Assembly (NCBI GenBank): GCA_947177775.1
Contig: CAMWVS010000008.1
Span: forward strand, 1 to 64,000
DNA length: 64,000 nt
Origin: an uncultured Prevotella sp.
Lineage (GTDB): Bacteria; Bacteroidota; Bacteroidia; Bacteroidales; Bacteroidaceae
Direction of reading: 5' to 3'
The notes under the pieces were generated by a model. It did no database searches, was not told the origin of the DNA, and saw only the letters and a program-made list of their open reading frames with translations. Shown here one piece after another: positions 18,208 through 26,114 of the stretch. Position 1 is the stretch's first letter, and each line of letters starts with the position of its first letter. A program made the position numbers and the translations under genes.

Positions 18208-18720
18208 ATGGCAACCAAAAAAATTACCGAACGGGAAGCACTGCTGCGGCTGTCCGCACTCTGCTCGCAGGCGGAACACTGCGCCTACGAGATGACGGAG
18301 AAAATGCAGCGCTGGGAACTGAGCGAAGAAGAGCAGGCAAGAGTGATGGAACGCCTGACGAAAGACAAGTTTGTTGACGACGAACGCTTCGCGCGAGTCT
18401 TCGCTCTGGACAAAATCAGATATAACAAATGGGGACGACGGAAAGTAGAACAGGCTCTGTGGCTCAAACGTATCGACGCCAATATCCGACGGACAGTCCT
18501 CGACAACATCGACGAGGAAGAATATCTGGCCGTCCTGCGTCCTCTGCTGAAAAGCAAACGACGCGGCATCCGCGCCGCCAGCAACCGGGAAATGAACATG
18601 AAACTGATGAGGTTTGCCATGGGACGCGGATTTGGCATGGATGAGATAAGGGCCTGTCTCGACTGCGAAGACGAACTTCCGGACTGCGCCTGCGGCATTG
18701 ACAACGACGATACCATATAA
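18208..18720 (+). CDS. recX: Regulatory protein RecX
   Basis: RecX/OraA proteins cap or modulate RecA filaments. The 170-residue product is built of three-helix repeats, with the family core 'FVDDERFARVFALDKIRYNKWGRRK' spanning about 55-80 and 'ALWLKRIDANIRRTVL'. The length is typical. It follows prmC by 61 bp on the same strand. recA itself is not in the window. Confidence 0.9.
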   Translation: MATKKITEREALLRLSALCSQAEHCAYEMTEKMQRWELSEEEQARVMERLTKDKFVDDERFARVFALDKIRYNKWGRRKVEQALWLKRIDANIRRTVLDNIDEEEYLAVLRPLLKSKRRGIRAASNREMNMKLMRFAMGRGFGMDEIRACLDCEDELPDCACGIDNDDTI

Positions 18721-18781
18721 GCCACGTGCCGCCGACGCCAACAAACAAGCCCCAGGAACCTTTATTCCCAACAGCCAGATA

Positions 18782-19480
18782 ATGAAAATCCCACCATCCC
18801 CACACTTTCACGACACGTTGCTTCCAAACCGATGTCTCATCTGCGGAGCGCGGATCCAACCGTGCGAGACCGTTGTCTGTGCTGTCTGCAACACCCATCT
18901 GCCACGCACCGGCCACACTCTGACGCCCGACAACAACGAAATGGCCCGCATGTTCTGGGGACAGATAACGCCGGAACGGGCCATCGCCTATCTCCACCAC
19001 TATCCACATTCCGAGAGCGGCACACTCATCTACGCCATCAAATACGGCGGTGCCAAAACCACGGCAACGGCCCTCGGCCGGATGATGGCCGACGAATGCG
19101 GGCGCAACGGCTTTTTCAGCGGCATTGACGTCATTGTTCCCGTACCGCTGTCACGAGACCGCGAACGCAAACGCGGCTACAACCAAAGTCTGCTTATCGC
19201 CCAAGGCATAGCCTGCTCGTCGGGGATAGCCGTCGGCGGCAACGTCATGGAACGCACGGCGTTTGTTCAGGCTCAGACAGAACTCTACCGCCAGAAACGC
19301 CATGACAACGTGGAGGGTGTCTTCCGGCTGGCAGACGCCGCCGCCATAAGAGACCGCCACGTCCTGATTGTAGATGACGTTGTCACAACCGGAGCCACCA
19401 TGGCAGCCTGCGGAAAGACTGTCATGGAAGCGGGAGCCGCCCGCGTCAGCTTTATTGCAATAGGTATGAGCAGCAGTTAA
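18782..19480 (+). CDS. comF: ComF family phosphoribosyltransferase-like protein
   Basis: A 232-residue protein with an N-terminal four-cysteine zinc ribbon (Cys18, Cys21, Cys33, Cys36) and a type I phosphoribosyltransferase fold with 'RKRGYNQSLLIA' and the PRPP loop 'VLIVDDVVTTGAT'. ComF/GntX proteins take part in DNA uptake in naturally competent bacteria; the biochemical activity is unclear. The frame could start at 18698, overlapping recX, but the ATG at 18782 places the zinc ribbon at the usual distance from the N-terminus. comM, another competence-linked gene, is also in this window (39687). Confidence 0.9.
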   Translation: MKIPPSPHFHDTLLPNRCLICGARIQPCETVVCAVCNTHLPRTGHTLTPDNNEMARMFWGQITPERAIAYLHHYPHSESGTLIYAIKYGGAKTTATALGRMMADECGRNGFFSGIDVIVPVPLSRDRERKRGYNQSLLIAQGIACSSGIAVGGNVMERTAFVQAQTELYRQKRHDNVEGVFRLADAAAIRDRHVLIVDDVVTTGATMAACGKTVMEAGAARVSFIAIGMSSS

Positions 19481-19524
19481 ATTCTTTTAACCATCCCGTC
19501 AACAGGCATTTGACAAAGTATTCC

Positions 19525-19532
19525 TAACTTTG
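19525..19532 (+). promoter_or_regulatory. -7 box upstream of pyrE
   Basis: TAACTTTG matches the consensus, about 120 bp upstream of the pyrE start. A TTTG lies only 12 bp upstream of it, too close for a standard -33, so the assignment rests on the -7 box. The leader between them shows no recognisable attenuator. Confidence 0.6.
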
Positions 19533-19652
19533 CGGTCAGTAACAGGACATTGAAGGCTCTTCTGCAAACACCCCAAAAACTGTTATTGATATATGGAAAC
19601 CGGTTACAGGCATATAAAAAATCAATTATAAACATCAAAGATTAAGGTAACA

Positions 19653-20285
19653 ATGAAACCAATCAGCAAAACATTCGCGTCGAAACTGCTCGACGTCAAG
19701 GCAATAAAGTTGCAGCCGAGCAACCCATTCACATGGGCTTCAGGCTGGAAATCGCCTTTCTATTGCGACAACCGCAAGACACTCTCCTACCCCAATTTGC
19801 GCGATTTCGTGAAGCTCTCGCTTTGCCACGCCATTCTGGAGAACTTCCCGGAAGCTGACGCCGTGGCCGGTGTGGCTACTGGAGCAATAGCTCAGGGCGC
19901 CCTCGTGGCCGACGAACTGGCACTCCCGTTCGTTTACGTAAGAAGCAAACCGAAGGACCACGGACTGGAGAATCTCATCGAGGGAGACCTCCGCACGGGT
20001 GCCAAGGTTGTCGTAGTGGAGGATCTTATCTCAACAGGCGGAAGCAGCCTCAAGGCTGTGGAAGCACTGAGAAACTATGGTTGTGAGGTTGTAGGCATGG
20101 TAGCATCCTACACTTACGGCTTCCCCGTGGCCGCAAAGGCATTCGACGAGGCCGGAGTGAAGCTTGTCACACTGACCGACTACGAGAGCGTTGTGGAACA
20201 GGCCGTTGAAACCGGATACATAAGCGAGAACGACGTGGCTGTGCTCAACGAATGGCGGGCCAATCCGGCAGAGTGGAACATCTGA
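19653..20285 (+). CDS. pyrE: Orotate phosphoribosyltransferase
   Basis: Transfers ribose-5-phosphate from PRPP to orotate to give OMP in pyrimidine synthesis. The 210-residue product has the PRPP-binding motif 'VVVVEDLISTGGS' at 119-131, the N-terminal orotate site 'FTWASGWKSPFYCDNR' (26-41), and the flexible loop with 'RSKPKDHG' (97-104). Length and motifs are standard. An SRPBCC-domain gene follows after 45 bp and is likely co-transcribed. Confidence 0.97.
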   Translation: MKPISKTFASKLLDVKAIKLQPSNPFTWASGWKSPFYCDNRKTLSYPNLRDFVKLSLCHAILENFPEADAVAGVATGAIAQGALVADELALPFVYVRSKPKDHGLENLIEGDLRTGAKVVVVEDLISTGGSSLKAVEALRNYGCEVVGMVASYTYGFPVAAKAFDEAGVKLVTLTDYESVVEQAVETGYISENDVAVLNEWRANPAEWNI

Positions 20286-20330
20286 AATCAAGAGTTTTTG
20301 AATTCCTAACTCGCAATTCAGAATTAAGAT

Positions 20331-20744
20331 ATGAGTAAGTTTGAAAGCAGCATAAAGCAGATTCCCTATTCCCAGAAAGCCGTCTACAACAGCATCAGTA
20401 ATCTGGAGAATCTGGAACGGGTGCGTGACCGCGTGCCCGAAGACAAGGTGAAGGATTTCCGTTTCGACCACGACTCGGTCAGCGTGAACGTCCCGCCCGT
20501 CGGCGAACTGCGCCTGCGCATCATCAACCGCGAGGAACCGAAGTGCGTGAAGTTCGAGACCGAACACTCGCCGATTCCCTTCAACCTGTGGATACAGGTT
20601 CTGCCCGTCACAGAAACGACATGCAAGATGAAGGTCACGGTCGAGGCTGAGTTGAACATGTTCATCCGCGGAATGGTCTCCGGACCGCTTCAGGACGGCG
20701 TCGAGAAGATTGCCGACGCACTGGCTATAGTGCCCTACGAGTGA
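20331..20744 (+). CDS. SRPBCC-family (START-like) protein
   Basis: A 137-residue protein. 'SKFESSIKQIPYSQKAVYNSISNL' (2-25) starts the first strand and helix of the SRPBCC (polyketide cyclase / CoxG-like) fold, and the C-terminal 'LNMFIRGMVSGPLQDGVEKIADAL' is its long closing helix. These proteins bind hydrophobic ligands in a deep cavity; the ligand is not predictable. It follows pyrE by 45 bp and ends before a long hairpin shared with the convergent RNase H gene. Confidence 0.75.
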   Translation: MSKFESSIKQIPYSQKAVYNSISNLENLERVRDRVPEDKVKDFRFDHDSVSVNVPPVGELRLRIINREEPKCVKFETEHSPIPFNLWIQVLPVTETTCKMKVTVEAELNMFIRGMVSGPLQDGVEKIADALAIVPYE

Positions 20745-20770
20745 GACACAAGCAATAAGCTATAAGCGAC

Positions 20771-20837
20771 AATAAGACAGCGGCACCACCAGCACGGCCT
20801 GTGAGAAGGCTCATGCTGGTGGTGCCGCTGTCTTATT
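20771..20837. terminator. Bidirectional hairpin with perfect 24-bp arms
   Basis: 20771-20794 is the exact reverse complement of 20814-20837, with a 19-base loop. It lies between two convergent genes (SRPBCC ending at 20744, RNase H ending at 20865), which is where a shared terminator is expected. AATAAGAC/GTCTTATT at the base can supply a weak U-rich end in both directions. Confidence 0.75.
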
Positions 20838-20864
20838 ATGCCGCCGTCGGCCGGCTTCCGGGGG

Positions 20865-21323
20865 CTATTTGCGTCCGAAATCGGCCGGCACTTCGCCCCA
20901 CTTCTGTGTCTCCCATTTTATGATGGGAGTAGTATAACGGTGCGTGGCGAGCCAATGTTCGGCTCTGGCGATGACGTTATAGAGTTCTGCTGTCTTCGGA
21001 GTCAGCTCCAGCTTGGTCTTGCATTTCCGCTTGTTCACCCACAATATGGCATTGTAGCTGTCGGAATAGATGGCCTTTCTGATGCCGCGCTGTTCCATAA
21101 GGGCCAATGCATGGACGATGGCGAGAAACTCGCCGATGTTGTTTGTGCCGTGCACGGGGCCATAATGAAACACCTGCTGGCCTGTGGCAAGGTCTATTCC
21201 GCGATATTCCATCGGTCCGGGATTGCCCGAACAGGCGGCATCCACGGCCCATGCGTCGGCTCTCACGTCGGGCGGAAGCGGCAGAACAGTGTCGTTACGG
21301 TAATCCGGTGGATTTGCTAACAT
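20865..21323 (-). CDS. RNase H family protein (RNase HI fold)
   Basis: A 152-residue ribonuclease H domain, which cleaves RNA in RNA-DNA hybrids. All four catalytic acids are visible: Asp28 ('AVDAAC'), Glu65 ('NNIGEF'), Asp88 ('YSDSY') and Asp148 ('PADFG'). Many Bacteroidota RNase H proteins carry an N-terminal hybrid-binding (viroplasmin) domain; here only about 20 residues precede the catalytic core, so this is a minimal form. It lies 17 bp after argS on the same strand and is probably co-transcribed with it. Confidence 0.88.
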   Translation of the reverse strand: MLANPPDYRNDTVLPLPPDVRADAWAVDAACSGNPGPMEYRGIDLATGQQVFHYGPVHGTNNIGEFLAIVHALALMEQRGIRKAIYSDSYNAILWVNKRKCKTKLELTPKTAELYNVIARAEHWLATHRYTTPIIKWETQKWGEVPADFGRK

Positions 21324-21340
21324 AAGTCGGTTTCCGTCCT

Positions 21341-23143
21341 TTACATGCGCTCCGGCACTTCTATACCGAGCAGCGACATTCCGTTGCGGATAATCTTGGC
21401 CACGTTGCGGGCCAGCACGAGACGCATCTGTTTCTTCTGTTCGTCCTCCTCACGCAGTATGCTGTAGTCGTGGTAGAACTGATTGAACTCCTTGGTCAGC
21501 TCGTAGCAGTAGTTTGCTATGCCGCTCGGGCTGTAGTCCTTGCCGGCCTGCTCCACGGCAGCGCCATAGTCGTTCATCTTCTGAATCAGCGCAATCTCCT
21601 TGTCGTTGAGCTGCGTTCCGGCAGTGATAGCGCCGCTGTTCTCCGCCTTGCGCAGGATGCTGCGGATGCGCGCATGGGTATATTGGATGAACGGACCGGT
21701 GTTTCCGTTGAAGTCGATGGACTCTTCGGGATTGAAGAGCATGTTCTTCCGTGCGTCAACCTTGAGGATGAAGTATTTCAGCGCGCCCATTCCCACAATG
21801 CGGGCTATTTCCGAGCGCTCCTCTTCGGTCATGTCGTCAAACTTTCCGGCCTCCTCACTCGTACGGCGGGCGTCGGCCACCATGAGCGCCATCAGGTCGT
21901 CGGCATCGACAACCGCACCCTCACGGCTCTTCATCTTGCCGTTGGGCAGCTCTACCATACCATAGGAGAAGTGGACAAGCTCGCGTCCCCACTTGAAGCC
22001 CAGACGGTCAAGCAGTATGGAAAGAACCTGGAAGTGGTAGTTCTGTTCGTTGCCGACAACGTATATCATCTTGTCGATGGGGAAATCCTTGAAGCGCATT
22101 TCGGCCGTACCGATGTCCTGCGTCATATATACTGACGTGCCGTCGGAACGCAGGAGCAACTTCTGGTCGAGTCCTTCGTCGGTGAGATCGGCCCACACGC
22201 TGTTGTCGTCCTTGCGGAAGAAGAGGCCTTTCTCCAGTCCTTCCTCCACCTTGGCCTTGCCGCGCAGATAGGTCTCGCTCTCATAGTATATCTTGTCGAA
22301 GGCCACACCCATAGCCTTGTATGTCTCGTCGAAACCGGCATAGACCCAGTCGTTCATGCGCTTCCACAGGGCGCGCACCTCGGGGTCGTTCTGCTCCCAC
22401 TTGACGAGCATGTCGTGGGCTTCCTTTATCAGCGGTGCCTCTTCCTTGGCCTTCTTCTCCGCCGCCTCTTCGTCCATGCCGCCGGCAACGTATTCAGCCA
22501 TGAGGGCCTTGACTTCCTCGCGATAGTGTTTGTCGAAAGCCACATAGTAGTCGCCTATCAGATGGTCGCCCTTCTTGCCGCTTGTCTCGGGTGTCTCGCC
22601 GTTGCCGTATTTCAGCCATGCCAGCATTGACTTGCAGATATGTATTCCGCGGTCATTGACGATGTTCGTCTTGACCACGCGGTTGCCGTTGGCCTCCATA
22701 ATCCGGGCCAGCGACCATCCGAGCAGATTGTTTCTGACGTGTCCCAGATGGAGCGGCTTGTTGGTGTTGGGCGACGAATATTCAATCATCACCAGCGGGC
22801 TTGCGTCCGTTGCCTGACGGTGTCCGAAGTTCTCATCGGCGTCGATGTCGCCCAGCAGGCTCAGCCATGCCGACGGTGCGACAACTATATTGAGGAATCC
22901 TTTCACCACGTTGAATGCCGCCACGGCCTCACAACGGGCTGCGAGATATTCACCGATTTCCTGCGCCGTTTCCTCCGGCTTCTTCCGTGACATCTTCAGG
23001 AAGGGGAACACCACGAGTGTCAAATTGCCTTCAAACTCGCGCTTGGTCTTCTGCAGCTGCACCATCTTTTCGGGCACATCAGCCCCGTAGAGAGTCTTGA
23101 CGCCCTCTATCACGGCACTGCAAATCATGCTTTCTATCTTCAT
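21341..23143 (-). CDS. argS: Arginyl-tRNA synthetase
   Basis: Class I synthetase charging tRNA-Arg. The 600-residue protein has the N-terminal additional domain, the HIGH motif in 'SPNTNKPLHLGHVRNNLLG', the KMSKS-like 'GKMKSREG', and the C-terminal anticodon-binding DALR domain ending 'LLGIEVPERM', the expected ArgRS terminus. Its -7 box (TAAATTTG, 23187-23194 on the minus strand) is supplied by repeat C, the same sequence that precedes the Panacea antitoxin and the subtilisin gene. The RNase H gene follows 17 bp downstream. Confidence 0.97.
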   Translation of the reverse strand: MKIESMICSAVIEGVKTLYGADVPEKMVQLQKTKREFEGNLTLVVFPFLKMSRKKPEETAQEIGEYLAARCEAVAAFNVVKGFLNIVVAPSAWLSLLGDIDADENFGHRQATDASPLVMIEYSSPNTNKPLHLGHVRNNLLGWSLARIMEANGNRVVKTNIVNDRGIHICKSMLAWLKYGNGETPETSGKKGDHLIGDYYVAFDKHYREEVKALMAEYVAGGMDEEAAEKKAKEEAPLIKEAHDMLVKWEQNDPEVRALWKRMNDWVYAGFDETYKAMGVAFDKIYYESETYLRGKAKVEEGLEKGLFFRKDDNSVWADLTDEGLDQKLLLRSDGTSVYMTQDIGTAEMRFKDFPIDKMIYVVGNEQNYHFQVLSILLDRLGFKWGRELVHFSYGMVELPNGKMKSREGAVVDADDLMALMVADARRTSEEAGKFDDMTEEERSEIARIVGMGALKYFILKVDARKNMLFNPEESIDFNGNTGPFIQYTHARIRSILRKAENSGAITAGTQLNDKEIALIQKMNDYGAAVEQAGKDYSPSGIANYCYELTKEFNQFYHDYSILREEDEQKKQMRLVLARNVAKIIRNGMSLLGIEVPERM

Positions 23144-23185
23144 ATCGTTTGGTATACCTTAATTACATTATATTGCTTAGCAAGT

Positions 23186-23257
23186 GCAAATTTACATATA
23201 AATCATGAGATTTCTATACCGACAGAATAAAGAAATTGATTTTTCTTTAGAGGAAAG
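23186..23257 (-). repeat. Promoter-bearing repeat C, copy 1 (argS)
   Basis: A 72-bp sequence matching 52482-52553 (opposite strand) at 70 of 72 positions, and 24995-25044 over its first 50. It ends in TGTAAATTTGC, whose TAAATTTG is a -7 box 43 bp upstream of argS. A short dyad (AAATC-N4-GATTT) sits just upstream of the -7. The only two differences from copy 3 fall in the loop of that dyad. Confidence 0.88.
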
Positions 23258-23322
23258 ATAGTGCAAACCGCGGGAAGAACAAAACAAAGTCGTTTGTTTT
23301 TTCTTCCCGCGGTCCGCACTAT
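23258..23322 (-). terminator. Long inverted repeat after the XRE gene
   Basis: ATAGTGC..ACCGCGGGAAGAAC..TTTG pairs with its complement across a 4-base loop, with an AA/CC mismatch and a one-base slip; arms are about 30 bp. It lies between the XRE gene stop (23400) and repeat C in front of argS, and so would end the XRE transcript. Confidence 0.6.
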
Positions 23323-23399
23323 TCCGTGCGCAGTCTCTCCCACACCTCTCCCGGCACAAGGTTTCACGTCCCACGCCACGAGAGCCGTCCACAGTCTGT

Positions 23400-23615
23400 T
23401 CATTTGCCCTTCTCTGTCCGGTAGCTGCGGGACAAATCGGCAAAAAAATCATGCCCGAGTATGAGCGATATCTTCATCAGCAGTTCAATACTTATGTCGG
23501 AACGTTTAAAAATGTGATATACATTCGAGCGTTCGCATGGTATCTGGTTAGCAAGCCAGCAAGCAGTCTTTTCTTTCATAAAGAGTACTTCTTTTATCCT
23601 ATCTCCTATGTGCAT
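23400..23615 (-). CDS. Small XRE-type helix-turn-helix regulator
   Basis: A 71-residue protein starting 'MHIGDRIKEVLFMKEKT', of a type common in Bacteroidota: a lone helix-turn-helix ('TACWLANQIPCERSNVYHIFK', about 17-37) followed by 'SIELLMKISLILGHDFF'. The frame is open upstream to 23744, but a -7 box at 23720-23727 would then lie inside the gene, so the ATG at 23615 is preferred. It is transcribed alone, 354 bp from the Panacea pair, and could regulate itself or that pair; nothing shows this directly. The surrounding DNA is AT-richer than the flanks. Confidence 0.8.
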   Translation of the reverse strand: MHIGDRIKEVLFMKEKTACWLANQIPCERSNVYHIFKRSDISIELLMKISLILGHDFFADLSRSYRTEKGK

Positions 23616-23719
23616 TTTGGTTGGTAGTATGTTTTGTTCACTCACAGAGACATCGCATAGCGCGGTCAAGGTGCAGTTCTGATTGCAGACTGACAGAGAC
23701 TGGTGCAACCTCTCTTTTG

Positions 23720-23762
23720 CAAAGGTAAGAAATTTACGCAACATCCGTTTTTACCCCCCCCC
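23720..23762 (-). promoter_or_regulatory. Promoter of the XRE gene with an upstream G9 tract
   Basis: TACCTTTG on the minus strand (23720-23727) is a -7 box about 100 bp before the ATG at 23615. A run of nine G on the same strand (23754-23762) lies 26 bp upstream of the -7, within 'AAATCGGGGGGGGGTAAA'. A very similar arrangement precedes the DUF805 gene (30590-30635). The remainder of the 354-bp gap (23763-23969) shows no gene. Confidence 0.65.
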
Positions 23763-23969
23763 GATTTAATATTCGTTAACCATTTTAACTTACTTTTAGT
23801 AACGAACTATTCAGCGGACACTTTAGCTACGATATCCACATCACACGAGAAATGGAATAACTTGCTATCTGAAAAGTTTTCGATGCGGTGGCAACAGACA
23901 AATCTTTAGAAGAATACATGGGAATACTGCCATAAAAACACCATTTTAGCATCATTCCCTAATCATTCG

Positions 23970-24425
23970 TCAAATAATACCAAAATCTTTTAGCATCTTC
24001 TTGTTTGCGGTCGGACTCTCCTTTACTGTTCCAACAATTTGGTCTAACAATTCGCTATCCTTTATCTCACCTCTATATGTAGATTTACCGAATTTGCTTC
24101 TGTCCGCTGTTATCAGCCTGGAGCAGTTTACATAAGAGTTGTGTTTCAGGAATGGGCATTGTTCAGTCGTCACAGGGAGTTGATAATCCGTAATTGTACT
24201 TGGAAGCTTATAATTGATATTTGAGTTTATTACCAATCCGCCAATTACATTGCCTTCCTTGTCAAATCCAAGTACGACAAAGAACTTATCACGTGTCTTG
24301 TCTCCGCCCTTCGGTGTTATTCCATTACTTTTATCAAGAACAAGCATGTGAACATCACCTACTTTCAGACTATCTTGAGCAAGTTTATCTGCGGCATCTC
24401 CAAGCAGTTCTCCTATCTTTGTCAT
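23970..24425 (-). CDS. Putative toxin partner of the Panacea antitoxin (MazF/PemK-like?)
   Basis: A 151-residue soluble protein with no motif I can assign with certainty. 'GDVHMLVLDKSNGITPKGG' followed by 'RDKFFVVLGFD' and 'GLVINSNIN' has the beta-strand rhythm and the Lys/Arg plus VVL element of MazF/PemK-type endoribonucleases, but the usual 'RP' is missing. Its ATG overlaps the stop codon of the upstream Panacea gene by four bases (ATGA), so the two are translationally coupled. Cargo next to Panacea genes is characteristically toxic. It is AT-richer than the housekeeping genes around it. Function is inferred mainly from context. Confidence 0.6.
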   Translation of the reverse strand: MTKIGELLGDAADKLAQDSLKVGDVHMLVLDKSNGITPKGGDKTRDKFFVVLGFDKEGNVIGGLVINSNINYKLPSTITDYQLPVTTEQCPFLKHNSYVNCSRLITADRSKFGKSTYRGEIKDSELLDQIVGTVKESPTANKKMLKDFGII

Positions 24426-24976
24426 GCCAATGCCGTTTCTACTTCAAGATTATCCTTTATATACTCAAGCATATCCTCACTGGCCATGCCATCCTTCGCC
24501 ATACCTACAACATCCATTACCTTGCGTCCTTGCTTGGTGTTGTAATAAGCCCGACGCCATTCTTGCCCGTGAGATTTAGCCCTTAGTTCTCCATAAGGCA
24601 GATACGCATTTTCAGTGATAGACTTGTCTATCTCTTCTATATCGGCATTGGAGAGATAGTCCATATCTGCTCCTCTCTTTGCCGTCATCATATAATACGC
24701 ATCATCATTACCGAAAGCGATACACTTTTGCATCATTGATTCAAGTTCCTGATCACAATGCGTATCGTTCTTGACACAATTATACAATACTGACGGAACT
24801 GGACCGTCCGGCAACGCACAGAACTCGTCCGTAGTCATACGAAATCCATACTTTGCCAAATGTGCGATATTGGCAAAGTATATCACCTTAAATACGTGAT
24901 AATAGTCCAAACCATTTGTCTTGTTAAGAATATACAAGACTATTTCGGTCAATTTCTGCTTATCAAAATTGGTCAT
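24422..24976 (-). CDS. Panacea-domain (SocA/DUF4065) antitoxin
   Basis: A 184-residue protein of the Panacea family. Diagnostic features are 'KLTEIVLYILNKTNGLDYYHVFKVIYFAN' spanning about 9-37 (the SocA-like core), 'LPDGPVPSVLYN' (54-65) and the acidic 'LSNADIEEIDKS'. In PanTA systems this domain neutralises many unrelated toxins; it is the first gene, followed by a 4-bp overlap with the probable toxin. Its -7 box lies in repeat C copy 2, only about 20 bp before the ATG. The pair has lower GC than its surroundings, consistent with horizontal gain. Confidence 0.87.
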   Translation of the reverse strand: MTNFDKQKLTEIVLYILNKTNGLDYYHVFKVIYFANIAHLAKYGFRMTTDEFCALPDGPVPSVLYNCVKNDTHCDQELESMMQKCIAFGNDDAYYMMTAKRGADMDYLSNADIEEIDKSITENAYLPYGELRAKSHGQEWRRAYYNTKQGRKVMDVVGMAKDGMASEDMLEYIKDNLEVETALA

Positions 24977-24994
24977 ACGATTCGTATTTGTTTT

Positions 24995-25044
24995 GCAAAT
25001 TTACATATAAATCGCGAGATTTCTATACCGACAGAATAAAGAAA
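24995..25044 (-). repeat. Promoter-bearing repeat C, copy 2 (Panacea gene)
   Basis: Fifty bases identical to the downstream part of repeat C copy 3, including TGTAAATTTGC. TAAATTTG (minus strand, 24996-25003) lies about 20 bp before the Panacea ATG. Beyond 25044 the similarity stops, so this copy is truncated compared with the other two. Confidence 0.85.
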
Positions 25045-25183
25045 ACGTTTTTTGGCCCGCAAAATTCCCTGATTTTTAACACGCGCGTGCTTGCAGAATT
25101 TGAACCCGCGGAGGATTTTTTTCAGAAAGTCCACATTCTCGCGGGCCTTAAATTCAGAAAAAGGATTACAAACAAAAGAAATC

Positions 25184-25209
25184 GCCCGGCCGCTGAACAT
25201 CGGCCGGGC
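25184..25209 (-). terminator. Terminator of licD and the glycan operon
   Basis: GCCCGGCCG (25184-25192) pairs with CGGCCGGGC (25201-25209) around an 8-base loop. On the minus strand the stem is followed by ATTTCTTTTG. It lies about 50 bp after the licD stop. The remainder of the gap up to repeat C shows no gene. Confidence 0.8.
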
Positions 25210-25260
25210 CATTGCGCGGCAGACGAAAAAACGCGCGCTCCGGCAGTGCCGTTCAGGGCG

Positions 25261-26064
25261 TCACCAGATTTCCAGCTTGTTCACATGGAGGTTGATTCCG
25301 TCTACGTCCGGCAGCCTCATGTAGTCTCCGTATTTGAGCGTCAGCGACTTGTGGCAGTCCTTGGGAACGGGCATCATATAGCCCTCGAACTCTGTTTCGG
25401 CCAGCGGAAAGATGTCTTCGAGATGACGCGGGTCATGATAGGGTATGCCCAGACCGTATGTCTCGCGCGATTTCTTCGACAGACGGCAGAACAGACGGAG
25501 CAGGGGATAGATGACATAGCGGTTGAGGCGGGTGAGCGCACGGACCTTCCACATGCTTTTGTCTCCTTCCGTGCGCAGTATCTTATAGACGTGGCCGATG
25601 GTCTTTTCCGACAGCAGATGAATCCACAACGGTTGCCGATAGAACGGAAAGATGTCTATATAGATGCCTTTCTCGCGCCATGTCCGGTCGTAGCCCGTGT
25701 TCTCTTCGAGCAACGAACGGCGGTCGCGGACCTTTGCGTAGAAAAAGAAATAATTCGGGTCGGTGTCCTGCGACTGCAGCGCGAAATTCTCCGGCAGTTC
25801 CTCCGGCAGGACTTTCATCAGTCTCTTGTAGTCCGGCAGGAGCATCTCGATGTCGAGATCGTCGTCCCAGGGAATGAAGCCCTTGTGGCGTACGGCACCG
25901 ATCAGTGTTCCGCTGCTGAGCCAATAGCGGATGTTGTGTTTGCGGCAGATGCGGTCAACCTCTATCAATATGTCGAGCATGCGCATCTGCTGGCGGCGCA
26001 GGAGTGAGCCGTCGGGATTGAAGCGTGCCCTGAGTGCGGCCTGGTCTATGGCGGGTGTGGTCAT
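25261..26064 (-). CDS. LicD-family phosphotransferase
   Basis: A 267-residue cytosolic protein with the LicD core: 'SSGTLIGAVRHKGFIPWDDDLDIEM' spanning about 50-74, with the metal-binding Asp pair, and 'YIDIFPF'. LicD proteins transfer phosphocholine or similar phospho-groups from CDP-activated donors onto surface glycans (family knowledge). It is the last gene of the operon flippase, GT14, cytidylyltransferase, SDR, licD. The upstream cytidylyltransferase plausibly makes its CDP-donor. The donor is not identifiable from sequence, and choline uptake genes are absent. Confidence 0.92.
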   Translation of the reverse strand: MTTPAIDQAALRARFNPDGSLLRRQQMRMLDILIEVDRICRKHNIRYWLSSGTLIGAVRHKGFIPWDDDLDIEMLLPDYKRLMKVLPEELPENFALQSQDTDPNYFFFYAKVRDRRSLLEENTGYDRTWREKGIYIDIFPFYRQPLWIHLLSEKTIGHVYKILRTEGDKSMWKVRALTRLNRYVIYPLLRLFCRLSKKSRETYGLGIPYHDPRHLEDIFPLAETEFEGYMMPVPKDCHKSLTLKYGDYMRLPDVDGINLHVNKLEIW

Positions 26065-26114
26065 TGTGTGCTTGTTTGGATTTGTCCGGCAGAGCGTTGT
26101 CGCTCTGCTGTCGG

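Noticed and set aside
23616..23744. N-terminal extension of the XRE regulator
   Set aside because: A -7 box lies inside it, and homologues of this type start MHIG.
23703..23909. 68-codon plus-strand frame upstream of the XRE gene
   Set aside because: It crosses the XRE promoter and the poly-C tract, and shows no homology or ribosome site.
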